From: Monosporascus cannonballus
Taxonomy: Eukaryota; Ascomycota; Sordariomycetes; Xylariales
DNA: 64,000 nt
NCBI GenBank assembly: GCA_004154925.1
Contig: QJNS01000143.1
Coordinates: 140,235-204,234, forward strand
Reading direction: 5' to 3'
Shown: positions 1 to 8,929 of the stretch, piece after piece
Numbering within the stretch: position 1 is the first letter of the stretch
Layout of the letters: each line of letters begins with the position of its first letter
Notes under the pieces: generated by a model
Databases searched by the model: none
Told to the model about the DNA's origin: nothing
The model's input: only the letters and a program-made list of their open reading frames with translations
Made by a program: the position numbers and the translations under genes

Positions 1-1794
1 TATTAATAATTAAGCAAATTAGTAATATCATAATTAAATTATAACGAGATAAATCAAGGTTAAAAATATATTTATTATATTATATAATAATAATAAAATA
101 TATAATAACATTAATAATAAAATATCCGAAATATTTTATTATAACGATAAAGGCGTTAATAATATTCTTTTTTAATTTATTTTTAGTTACTTAAATAATT
201 GGATAGTTTAATTATCGAAAAATCTTATTATATTTTAGGTTATAAAGGTTCGTATAACGATCGGAGAAATAAAGTTTTACTTTAATAATTTTTTGATTAT
301 TTTATTAATATTTTTAACGCTTAATACCAACTTAAGATGGAAATATTTTACCAAATTTTCGTTCAAAAATAATAACAAATTTCCATATATGCGTTACGTT
401 AAAATTGCCGAATTTATTATTAATAGAATTACAAATTTCGTAATAAAACTTCGTTATATCTTTTGACTATTTTTAATAAATAACGCCCATATAAATTAAA
501 ACGATTTTAATATTAATATTAAACTTAAAAATGTTAAGAAAATTCCTTTTATATATTATTTCGTAAATTCCAATTATTTCTTAATTATTTAATTTTTTTA
601 AGTTTTTTTTAATATAATTTTAAGTTATTTTACGTTTAACGTTTCAGATAATATAATATCGTAAAAGATTTGAACTTTAAGTTATATTAATATAAAAATA
701 ACCTTTAAACGTTTTTAGAAATTATAGATTCTTATTTGTAAAAATATTTCGGCTTTAGATATAATTTTCGACAGTTCCTTAAAATACTTTTTATTTACGA
801 AAAAGGGCTTTTGCTATATTACTTGGCCCGTTATAAATTTTACGATATTTTATTTAAAAAAAGTATTTTCGTTTAATATTATAAAAAAAATATGGACTTT
901 ATAAAAAGTTATTATGGTTTTTAACTTAAACAAATTCGAAATTAAGGAAAAACTTTACCCGTTTAATTATATTGAAGCCTAACGTTATAAATAAAGATAT
1001 TAAATACTTATTTTTAAATTATTTTAAAATAATATAATTATATTTTAAAATATATATAAGCGGATATTCTGTTTATTTAAGATTATCCGGTACTTTATTA
1101 TTAAAGGTTACCGGCTTTATAACCTGGCGTAAGAAGGTTAAAGAAAATTATTTTATATGTTATTTTAATACGAAATTCGGTCGCCTTATATTTAAATTTC
1201 GCCTTTAATATTCGACCTTTTTTTATTATAAATATATTATGAGAAATTATAGGATAAAGTTTTAATTATATTAAGAAATTTAAGCAAAAATGGTTTGAAA
1301 TATATAAAAATAATGAAAATTAATTAGATTTCGAAATTAATATATTAATTAAAAATATGAAAAACGTTTTAAAAAACTTATTAAATAAAACCTTTAAAAA
1401 GGGTTTAATATTATTAATTACGTTTATGTCAAAACTTTTTCTACTATATTTAATAATACGAATTTTAAGTTTTATATAAGTCAAAAGTTTTGTAAAAGAA
1501 ATTAAAAATAATTTAAATTCAGGGCGGTTATAGTATTAATTTATTGGCCGTAACGTAAATTATTTTCTTTTTTTCCCTGTTAAGTTTGGTTTATAAAAGT
1601 AATTAGTTATAATGAACTTAATTTATTATATAAAATAATTACTTTAGATTTTTCAAGTTACTTTTTTTAAAAAAAAATTATATTTAGGGTATTATTTTTT
1701 TATCTAAAAATAATATATCTTATTTTTATAATATAATAATTAATTTAAATTATTTTCTTACCTTTTTTAATAAGTTTGAAATTTACGTATTTTG
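1..1794. other. RIP-altered AT-rich DNA, no gene
   Basis: Extremely AT-rich sequence in which the surviving cytosines sit mainly in CpG. Short stretches look like former coding DNA: about 330-470 on the plus strand reads for some 45 codons without a stop, and 1110-1260 has another coding-like patch. No family could be recognised. It is best described as a transposon relic erased by RIP. Confidence 0.6.
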
Positions 1795-1843
1795 CTAATA
1801 GATAATCGTAAATACCTAATAAGTTTTTGGCATTATCTATTAG
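1795..1843. repeat. 12-bp perfect inverted repeat
   Basis: CTAATAGATAAT at 1795-1806 is matched by its exact reverse complement at 1832-1843. The second arm overlaps the first base of the GC-rich palindrome that follows, so the two may be parts of one transposon end. No partner end was found. Confidence 0.6.
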
Positions 1844-1919
1844 GTACCCGCGGGTAATTCTGACTTGCGCCAAGGACCCATGGGTCACCCATGGGCCCTT
1901 GACATTACCCGCGGGTACC
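1843..1919. repeat. Nested GC-rich palindrome (cruciform-like)
   Basis: The outer arms GGTACCCGCGGGTAAT (1843-1858) and ATTACCCGCGGGTACC (1904-1919) are perfect inverted copies. Inside them CAAGG plus CCCATGGG (1871-1884) faces CCCATGGG plus CCTTG (1888-1901). The structure stands at the sharp border between AT-rich DNA and a GC-balanced patch. Further GTGGGTA-type words follow to about 1945. It resembles the terminal structure of a DNA transposon or MITE, but no matching second terminus was identified. Confidence 0.7.
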
Positions 1920-2410
1920 CGTGGGCCGTGGGTAATTTTCGGTGGGTGGTTTCTCCCTCACCCTAGATCTGGGTAGGCAGGCGGATGCTGTTCCCGATGT
2001 GACTCCACGGATTGTTGTGAGTGATAAATCGGTTGATGGGCGAAGCGAGAGCGCGGGTAACGGTAAACGACTCCCGCCCCGGCAACATCACGCCCAGGAC
2101 CATCACCCCCGGGACATCTTCGCCGGGAAGTTTATCCGGGGCCCCATGGCCCCACTCTGACCCCCCGCCGGTTACGAGCACCGTAATAAAGGCCTTTGAC
2201 CGCGGGGTTAAACGAAATAACAGGGCCGTTCAAGCCTTGCTGGAGATGTTGAAGTAGACGCAGTTTATAAGTGTTATTGCATAGATTAATTAATGTGTGT
2301 TGTCACCTGACGCGTTGGAATGCACCTTGCTGGTTGGTTTATATAACGGTTACTGGAAGGCGGCTGCAGTGGACCCGTGCGCCCTACCAATTTAACTAGC
2401 TTTCTATAGG
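1920..2410. other. GC-balanced patch with an open frame, uncertain
   Basis: This patch has normal base composition and no sign of RIP. The longest frame that starts with ATG is 2021-2257 on the plus strand, 78 residues, with a basic, Pro/Ser/Thr-rich first half and a C-terminal stretch rich in Arg, Asn and Leu. I do not recognise it. Frames on both strands overlap here, as expected by chance in GC-rich DNA, so no gene is called. It may be the inside of a short non-autonomous transposon that begins at the palindrome upstream. Confidence 0.3.
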
Positions 2411-2789
2411 ATCAGTTAGATATATTCTAACATAATCTAGTAACATATATATTAATAAATTAATTTACAATTAGTAAAGTTCTATTAATTTTAATATTGC
2501 AATTTGTTTTTACTTTTTCTAAAAAAAATCGCAATTTTTATATTATTATGTTTTATAAATATTATGAAGTTACATAAACGGTTTAAAAGTTCTAACAATA
2601 AATAAAACCGATTGTATTTAATTAAATATATTAAGAATAAAACTATAGCATAATATATAATAGTTACTCGATTTTATAATTACTTAAAAAGATTATTTTT
2701 GTATTAAAAGTTTTTATTAAAAATTATATTAAAAAATAAAAGATGTTAAATATAAAACATTAATAAAATAAATTTAAATATATTTATAT
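2411..2789. other. AT-rich spacer
   Basis: AT-rich sequence with no feature that can be supported. It separates the GC-balanced patch from the first LTR-like repeat. Confidence 0.5.
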
Positions 2790-3147
2790 TATAACCCAAC
2801 GTCCTTGGCACAACCGGAAACAGTCAAAATAAGTGGAGCACCAGGAAAAGGATCACGTGACGAGAGTCAGAATTATTGGGATCTTGCGAGATCATAATGA
2901 TTTAGCGATAACTGGTAACTAGAATCAAGTATAATACGCTCATTACTTCCATAGTCTAGATAGCACCAGCCTGCAACACTCATCAATACTAATCGTTTGC
3001 AATAACAATTCGTTACCCAAGGCACCCTTGGTATTACAAGACGTAACACGATTACTGTATTTATTGCTCAATTTCCTACGATACTCCTGCCAACATAAAC
3101 TCGTACGACTAAGGTTTAATAGTTGGTTAAACCGCCTAGCCGTCATA
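2790..3147 (-). repeat. LTR-like repeat family R, copy A (lightly mutated)
   Basis: Read on the reverse strand, it starts near 3147 with TATGACGGCTAGG (family form TGTAACGGCTAAG) and runs to a GTTATA end near 2790 (family form GTTACA). It therefore has the TG...CA ends and short TGTAAC/GTTACA inverted termini of a fungal LTR. Shared internal words include GTACGAGTTTATGTTGGCAG, TATCGTAGG, GCAATAAATA and TAATACCAAGG. Five more copies lie in the window (B to F). This one has kept many non-CpG cytosines. A 67-residue open frame inside it is not conserved among the copies. No clear target duplication is visible. It is probably a solo LTR. Confidence 0.65.
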
Positions 3148-3438
3148 TTAATAAAAAATATTAAGCGGTATTAAATATTATTAAAATTTTTTATAAAATG
3201 ATTTTATTTTAAAATGTTAATTAAGCCGAAATATAAATTATTTTAATTTTTTTAAAAAAAATATAATTATAATAACAAATAAAAGCGGGAATAATATTCC
3301 GCATAACGGTATTGTATCATAACGGTATATTACGAACATAATTTTAAATATTAAAGTTATTGTATTAAAATACGATATTATCCTATTATACTTAATTATT
3401 ATATCACGTTCTGATAAGGTACGGCCTCTAGAAACGGT

Positions 3439-3718
3439 TGTAACAGAAACAGCCAAGAAGACCAAGTGGGTCAGATCACGTAACGGATCACTAACTTACT
3501 AGTGGTAAGCCAGTGCACCGGATAAAAATATATACGTTCGTTATTTTCATAGCTTAAATAATATTAGCTTGCAAAACAACTTCGTTACCTAAAATACGCT
3601 TGGTATTACGAGATATAACCCGTTACTATATTTATTGCTTAGAATTCTACGATACTTTTGCCAATATAAATTCGTACAACTTAAGTTTAATTATTAATTA
3701 AACCGCTTAGCTGTTGAA
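3439..3718 (-). repeat. LTR-like repeat family R, copy B
   Basis: Same family and orientation as copy A, which lies about 290 bp away. It runs on the reverse strand from about 3718 to a TGTTACA end at 3439. It carries the GCGGTTTAA, GTACGAATTTATATTGGCA, TATCGTAG and TAATACCAAGCG words. Its second half (3439-3530) still has ordinary base composition, while the first half is more AT-rich. The AT-rich gap between A and B is not recognisable as an internal region, so tandem solo LTRs are more likely than one element. Confidence 0.6.
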
Positions 3719-4755
3719 TATAAAATATAACTTATTTGAATTAAAATTATATCATTATAAAAAATTAATCCTATTATTTTAATATTTCTATTGACTGAAT
3801 TATAGTTTTATTTATTATATAATAATTTTCATAAATGCTTAACACTTTAAATATATCGATATTATTCAATCATAAACTCGAAAATAATAAAACTTTATTT
3901 AGTAAATAAGAAAAGTAGTTACGGTTAATTTTTAAAATTATTTTAATTAAAAAAATTGAAATTATGAAAAATATATATATATATATAACTATTCGGATTG
4001 TTATTGTTACGAACTTATTTCATTTTCTTTCTCGTATTATATAATTATTATTTTTAAATGTATAATTATTGGTTTTAAAATTTAAAATTAATTAAAAATA
4101 ACGGTTTTTACAAAACATTAAGTTTCGTTTAAAATAGTATAAATTATTTCAATGTCGAATAATAATCTTTCTAGCAAACAGGAGAATTTTCTTTTATAAA
4201 AATTGTAAGTTTTTCGTTTAATATATTATAATATTTACATATAACGAGGTTTTAACTAATCGGAATTAAAAACTCTTATTAACCCTTGTATATTAATAAA
4301 TTTTACATATTTACTTTTTTAGAAAATGTTAATTAACCCATTAATTTGAATAATTAAATACTTTAATTAGTTATTATTTTCGTAAAAAAATATATTTATA
4401 AATACAGTTTTAAATATTGCATTAAATCTTTTATGTTAATAATAAAAATTTAATATATGCGTAAGTATATTTTGATTTAAAGATACAACGTAAACAAATT
4501 ATAACTTAAATTTGTTATATTTTAAAAAATAATAACATACTAAATTTAAGCTATATTTAATATATAATTTAAAATTTAAAAACAATAAACGAATTTTAAT
4601 TAAAATTAAAATAATATTAATAATAAACTATAATTGAAATAATCGTATTAATATATATATATAGTTATAAAAATATTTTGATATTAAGTTATTATAAGTT
4701 TTTGTTTTTTTTTAAAAAAAAAATAACAGCACTAAACGAAAACGTTTTTGTGCAA
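3719..4755. other. AT-rich desert
   Basis: No gene or repeat was recognised. There is a short TA dinucleotide run near 3974-3988. The composition changes abruptly at about 4760, where the island begins. Confidence 0.5.
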
Positions 4756-4761
4756 TTATAA

Positions 4762-4879
4762 CTCAGGCTTCACTGGCTCGTTACGGGGATTTGGGATTTG
4801 ATTGGTTAATATTTAGCGTTATAGAGCGATACTTGAGTGACTTTGAAGAAATTGGGAAAACGAGCCAGGGAGGCCTGAG
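4762..4879. repeat. Inverted repeat at the island's left edge
   Basis: CTCAGGCTTCACTGGCTCGTT at 4762-4782 is matched in inverse orientation by 4859-4879, with a mismatched block of about four bases in the middle of each arm. The loop is about 76 bp. This is the size and form of a small MITE or a transposon terminal structure. It marks the point where AT-rich DNA gives way to ordinary composition. Confidence 0.55.
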
Positions 4880-5501
4880 GTAACTTGTGCACGCCCTGGA
4901 TGGAGGGGCACAGCGCACATGTGGACCCACATTTCCAAGAACCAGTTCTCGTCCCCCTCCATCAGAAGCACGAGCTCTGACATCTTCCGTTTTCCATCTT
5001 CCTGCTTCGCGTTTCCTGTTATCCACAATGTGCTCATCCAGCGTCCAGAAATGGCCGTTGGGGGTTAAATTCGTCGGAATGGCCTCCACCCTTAAATGGC
5101 GGGAAGTGCCTCTATGCCTGTACGTTCCGCTCGCTCGCTTTTCTTCCTGTCTCTCGACAGATTCATCCTCACATTCTCGTTTCGCTGGGAAAAGTCATGT
5201 ATTTCAATTATCGTGGTTTTTAAACGTTTCGCGGTGTCAAATACTCTGGCTGGACAATGTCCCACGTAATCGCCCCTTTACGCACCCGACCAGCAACCGC
5301 AAGTCTCATCCAGGAAAGCTATGCCGCCTTCCTTTAACACTTTGTAACACGAAAGGCAAAAAATCGAACTACTAAATAAAAGCCGACATTCTCGGTTAAG
5401 AAATATGCCGCTCACCAAACACAGTTAAGCAACGTCCGCTTTATCAAACCAAAATATTCCCACGAAAAGGAAATTAATGTTAGCGGGATATTTAAAAAGT
5501 G
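4880..5501. other. Ordinary-composition DNA without a convincing gene
   Basis: GC content is ordinary and there are no RIP marks. Open frames exist on both strands over the same bases (4887-5375 plus, 4781-5089 and 4819-5037 minus). None shows a recognisable domain and none clearly beats its antisense competitor. It could be a fragment of a gene with introns or the remains of a mobile element. Confidence 0.4.
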
Positions 5502-5689
5502 TGTCGTGGAATAGGGTCATCTGTGTTAGTCATCAAGCTCTACAGCACCCCGGAAAAACCTTATTCCGGCGCGCTCACAGTATATAGAGAGCTTCCTAGC
5601 TACAGCTCCCTAGAGCTTAATTCTAGTCAGACAATTATCACTTCCCACATTCTATGCAACCTTTTCCCGCGATCAGCCTAACTGTGACA
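5502..5689. repeat. Solo LTR, unmutated copy
   Basis: A 188-bp unit begins TGTCGTGG and ends CTGTGACA, so it has TG...CA ends with TGTC/GACA inverted termini. It is bordered by AAGTG on the left (5497-5501) and AAATG on the right (5690-5694), a 5-bp target duplication with a single G-to-A difference. No internal retroelement sequence lies on either side, so it is a solo LTR. A heavily RIPed relative of almost the same length is at 57625-57811. A 60-residue frame crossing it is a by-product and not a gene. Confidence 0.75.
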
Positions 5690-5827
5690 AAATGGAAAAG
5701 GTAAATACAGTTGTCATAAAGTAAATACAAAATATCTTGGAATTTTCGTGAAATGCGATTACTAATCTTTTATGGCAACTCGGCAGATTTTACGAAAACC
5801 TAAAGGTTAGCGACTGGGAGGTAACCA
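5690..5827. other. Spacer between solo LTR and recombinase remnant
   Basis: Ordinary-composition spacer with no recognisable feature. It does not match the DNA that follows the RIPed LTR partner at 57812 onward, so only the LTR is shared between the two places. Confidence 0.4.
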
Positions 5828-6357
5828 TCGAAATCTAAAGCGCGAAACGACACAGAAGTTCTTCCTCTACTTTTGCGAGAATTTGAAAATTACATCATGG
5901 GTACCGGCGAAAAGTATATTCGTCAATTCCAGCAACTATATACGACCGTAACTGGGCAGTATATGGATCGAAATGATACTAAAAAAGCATGCAAGGTGCA
6001 TAAATGCTTCGGATTCTGCATACGGCCGGCAGGGTTTATAACATACAAATGGTTAATGTCAAATAGTATTACCGATATATTCTGATTCCTCGCTTTGGTC
6101 ATCGCCCCCCAAACCTCGAGGGCAAGCCGGTGCTAAACGTGGATAACTTGCTTGTTATCTTAACCTTCAACATCCCATACGATGTCAGCATCTTTCCCGG
6201 CGAACGACACCGCATACAGTTCACCTGCTGCTATCAACTTCTCTGCTATACTGGAGCACGACCAGCTGAGCTGGTAGATGGCGAACGGAAGAAACCGAAA
6301 GACGCATCGGCCGAGCAGCATTTTGGTGAAGGAGTATCTAAAATCAGCGAATATTAA
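5828..6357 (+). pseudogene. DUF3435-type tyrosine recombinase remnant
   Basis: The reading frame through 5828-6083 contains an internal ATG at 5897 and the words RQFQQLYTTVTG and MDRNDTK. After an apparent 2-base insertion near 6081 it continues in another frame from 6085 to 6357 with PPNLEGKPVLNVDNLL, YTGARPAELVDGERKKPKD and a stop. These are characteristic of the N-terminal part of DUF3435 proteins, the tyrosine-recombinase-like family that includes the captains of Starship giant mobile elements. The catalytic C-terminal half is absent: just after KKPKD the sequence passes into a different gene. There is no C-to-T decay here, so the damage is by indel and truncation. The family call rests on remembered motif similarity. 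I cannot tell a captain from other DUF3435 members. Confidence 0.7.
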
Positions 6358-7244
6358 GCCCAGCTTTTGTGACGATTTACAAGAGCAAAGGGCGGAACAA
6401 ACCTTCGCAAAGGTCTGTGTGACCTGCCTGCTCCGGATTAAAGAGAACAGCATGGCTGAGCTTATCCGACATCAATTTCCCTTTGCGCAGTACTGTTCAG
6501 AGAACTGGTATATCTACAGTGCCATGCCAAGAACGGAGCCTAATAGACTTCATACTAGAATAATGGAGCTGCTGAGCTGGAACGAAGTTTCTGTTGCTAA
6601 CTCTATCTGTCTTTACCCAATGGATCGGCGCGGGCGACTCAAAGGCGCAAGCCATGGCCTTGCACCTCCGCTATATTATGCCTCGTTTTCAGGCCTGTCC
6701 ATTGAGGTAGGGGCACTCCTTGACCAGGGCGCAAATGTCAACGCGGAAGGGGGGAGAGTACGGCAATGCTCTACAAGCTGCTTCTTTTAAAGGGCACAAT
6801 GAGATCGTGGAGATGTCCTAGCTAGTGGCGCAATTTTTGAGGAGCAGAGAGGACATTACGGCAATGCTCTACAGACTGCGTCTTTTAAATGACATGATGG
6901 AATTGTGGAGATGCTCCTGGCCAATGGCGCAAATGTCAACGCGCAGAGCGGATTTTGCGGCACTGCTTTACAGGCTGTTTCTTCTAAAGAGTACGATACG
7001 ATTGTGGAGATGCTCCCAGCCTATGGCGCAACTGTTAAGGCGCCGAGCAGATGCTATAGACCCGATGGTGATGCTCTGCAGGCTTCTTCAGGAGGGGCAC
7101 GATAAGATTGTCGAGATGCTCCTAGCTAAGGGCGCAAATGCTAACGCGCGGAGCAGACGCTATGGCACTGCTCCACAGGCTGCTTCTTCAGGAGGGCACG
7201 ACAAGATTGTCGAGATGTTTCGAGAGGGCCACGCACGGTCGTAG
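6358..7244 (+). pseudogene. Broken NACHT-ankyrin (NLR-like) gene, C-terminal part
   Basis: The first frame contains EQRAEQTFAKVCVTCLLRIK, FAQYCSENW and PPLYYASFSGL. This is the linker between the NACHT domain and the ankyrin repeats of fungal NLR-like proteins. About five ankyrin units follow, recognisable by GNALQAASFKGH, IVEMLLA and GANVNA. The frame changes near 6752, a base is missing near 6817, a TGA stop interrupts a repeat near 6890 and an extra base near 7098 shifts it again. The final unit ends early at 7244. The NACHT domain itself is missing and the 5' side abuts the DUF3435 remnant. Intact relatives act in self/non-self recognition and programmed cell death. This one is dead. Its lesions are indels and a transversion, not RIP. 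Confidence 0.75.
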
Positions 7245-7520
7245 GCTAGGTGACTATAGCAACCTTTTCACGGTCAGAACATCTGCATGACACGTCTGCC
7301 TATTCTGCGCAACTGCGAAGGTTCGATATTCCTCCCTGGGAATCTTGCAGCCATGTTAGTGCAGCCCGTTTCTCTCGCGCTATAACGTAGAGAGATTCGA
7401 GTGTCCGTTCTGGTCTCGTGTAGATCTGGTAGCAAGACAATGTCTTTTCGAATCTCATTAGATGCTCCGAATACAGCATAGTATATCCGTAATGCGTGTG
7501 TGCAGATTCCCAGTCAGGGC
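7245..7520. other. Spacer downstream of the ubiquitin hydrolase gene
   Basis: Ordinary-composition DNA between the convergent ends of the ankyrin pseudogene and the reverse-strand hydrolase gene. It probably includes the 3' untranslated region and polyadenylation region of the hydrolase. No specific signal can be claimed. Confidence 0.4.
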
Positions 7521-8305
7521 CTAAGGCCTGCGAGCCAAAGCAATGCAGCTAAAACGAAGGTTCTCTCCTCCTTCATCCGTGTTCAATTTCATGATCCTCT
7601 TGATGCCCATGTCAAGCGCTCGCGGACTGAGAACGTCCTCGTCGTCAGCAAGACTTCCTCTCTCCAGAGGACCCTTCCTCGACCCTTCAAGCTCCCAGAG
7701 CTTCCCACCGCTCTTGACAAAACTCACAAAATGCCCACCATCACGCTCATCCGTCGGATCCGCATAGCTGTCGCCGGCCTGCTCGACCGACTTGTGAGCA
7801 AGTTCGAATGGCTCGCTGTTGTACAGCATTTCGGCGCGTTTGGTCATATCTAGCGGTATGGCGAGGCTTCGTATCGCCGCGAGATCGGAATCACGCTTGA
7901 TAAAGTCGACGGCCGGACCGTTGATCAAGCTATGGAGCAGACCGATCGAGCCGCAGGCGTGGCCGATGGTCTGCTTGAACCAGATAACCGGCTCGTCAGG
8001 GCCGAAGCCAGTGTAGGGTTCTTTGTTAGCGTCTTCGGCCTTGCGACTTCGATCCCAAGCTGGTGTGAGTGGAATGATGACCAGCAGAGCCAGGGCAGGT
8101 CGAGGGATATGTGAGAGTAGTTCGGGTTCATCCAGGGAATAGACGTCATAGAATTGGAGCTCGGACGATAGACCCAACTTCGTTGCCAATTGGTTCATTA
8201 CATCGGGGTTGTTCTCTGCCATTTGCGATGAGTTTCTACTCAAAGACAAGTGATCCATGAGGGCTTAGGTCCCTTACCAAGCATTACCCATGTCTTCTTT
8301 TCCAT
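7521..8305 (-). CDS. Ubiquitin C-terminal hydrolase (UCH, peptidase C12), two exons
   Basis: Exon 1 is 8305-8278 and exon 2 is 8215-7521, on the reverse strand. The 62-bp intron (8277-8216) has GTAAGG and CAG borders. Splicing gives 240 residues beginning MEKKTWVMLENNPDVMNQL, the usual UCH start. The unspliced frame from an ATG at 8258 lacks this motif and is the less likely model. UCH enzymes are cysteine proteases that free ubiquitin from small C-terminal adducts and precursors, in cytosol and nucleus. Visible are the oxyanion Gln91 and nucleophile Cys97 (KQTIGHACGSIG), His171 (GGHFVSFV) and WELEGSRKGP, where Glu186 stands at the place of the usual catalytic Asp. Length and domain are complete, with no stops and no RIP marks. 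It is the only intact gene in the window, isolated among transposon debris. Yeast YUH1 belongs to the same family; orthology is not proven. Confidence 0.88.
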
Positions 8306-8540
8306 TTTGGGGAATCAATAGATGGAGGATGTCGAAAATTCAGGAATGTTGGGGGAAGGAGATGGTGTAGAGATTGCAGGATCTGATTCTTAGAGCTATC
8401 ACAAAACAGGGCGCCCGACAGTAGCTGTGAGATGATCAAAGACTACCATTGCGGGAAGCTGGATGTCGTGATACAAGTGGAGAGTCGTACTCTGCTCGCG
8501 GGGCGATATTTATCCGCGCCGGTCTCCGCCTCGATTTTGT
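8306..8540 (-). promoter_or_regulatory. Upstream region of the ubiquitin hydrolase gene
   Basis: On the reverse strand the stretch just upstream of the ATG is pyrimidine-rich (around 8340-8375, with CTCCTTCCCCC). Such tracts are common near transcription starts of filamentous fungi. No defined factor site or TATA box can be claimed. The region ends at the Tc1-like fragment, so the available promoter is short, a few hundred bases at most. Confidence 0.35.
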
Positions 8541-8543
8541 AAA

Positions 8544-8804
8544 ATAAACAACACCATTCTTAGGTACCTGATTGGTCTAGGCAATGAACTAACACCCATT
8601 CAAAGGGCAAGTATCATCGGTGCCCATCAGAATAGAGTTCCACTAACGGAGATCTCAAAAAGCACAGGAATTCCGCTCGGTACAGTCAAATATATGTGGA
8701 AACAGCGGAATCGCCGTGCAGAGCATCGGCAAAGGTCTATTCCGCGTAACCACCCTCGAAAAACGACTTCAGCCCAAGATGATATAGAACCTATAGACAC
8801 CTAA
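8544..8804 (+). pseudogene. Tc1/mariner-type transposase stump (HTH domain)
   Basis: An open frame, without a clear ATG, contains LTPIQRASIIGAH, LTEISKSTGIPLGTVKY and a basic tail with HPRKTTSAQDD. This is the N-terminal helix-turn-helix DNA-binding region of Tc1-like transposases. The frame stops at 8802-8804 just after that region and the DDE catalytic domain is absent. The transposon ends were not found. The fragment has ordinary composition, so it escaped RIP, probably because it is short. Its 5' end lies close to the presumed promoter of the reverse-strand hydrolase gene. Confidence 0.7.
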
Positions 8805-8848
8805 GAATCCGGCCATTTACGACATCCTAGGGTTTGCACTACCTACCC

Positions 8849-8929
8849 ACCCACGCTAGAATTTCCACCCACGAGTACCTACGCACCCCTGCCACCCACC
8901 CGTGAGTAGGTAACAGGGATGCGTAGGTA
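8849..8929. repeat. GGGTAGGTA-rich inverted repeats, hAT-like ends
   Basis: TACCTACGCACCCCTG at 8876-8891 and CAGGGATGCGTAGGTA at 8914-8929 are 16-bp inverted partners with one mismatch, separated by 22 bp. More CCTACCCACCCACG-type words lie at 8850-8875. Ends starting CAGGG would fit hAT transposon termini. The arrangement looks like the right end of one element facing the left end of another. It lies exactly at the island's right border, after which the DNA is AT-rich. Confidence 0.5.

Noticed and set aside
2943..3146. 67-codon reverse-strand frame
   Set aside because: It lies inside repeat copy A and is not kept in copies B to F.
3238..3465. 75-codon hydrophobic reverse-strand frame that could suggest a small membrane protein
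   Set aside because: The Ile/Phe/Leu composition follows from AT-rich DNA and it overlaps repeat copy B.
4781..5375. Overlapping frames of 102 and 162 codons on opposite strands
   Set aside because: They compete for the same bases, show no recognisable domain and neither has clear splice or family support.
5499..5681. 60-codon frame
   Set aside because: It lies wholly within the solo LTR and is destroyed in the other copy.
5828..7244. An intact Starship with a working captain
   Set aside because: Only an N-terminal recombinase fragment remains, frameshifted, with no catalytic half and no recognisable element borders.
7500..8149. Several open frames overlapping the ubiquitin hydrolase gene
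   Set aside because: They lie antisense or in another frame of a well-supported gene and show no domain.
7521..8258. Single-exon model of the ubiquitin hydrolase starting at the ATG at 8258
   Set aside because: Its first 16 residues have no family similarity, while a spliced first exon from 8305 gives the expected UCH start and proper intron borders.
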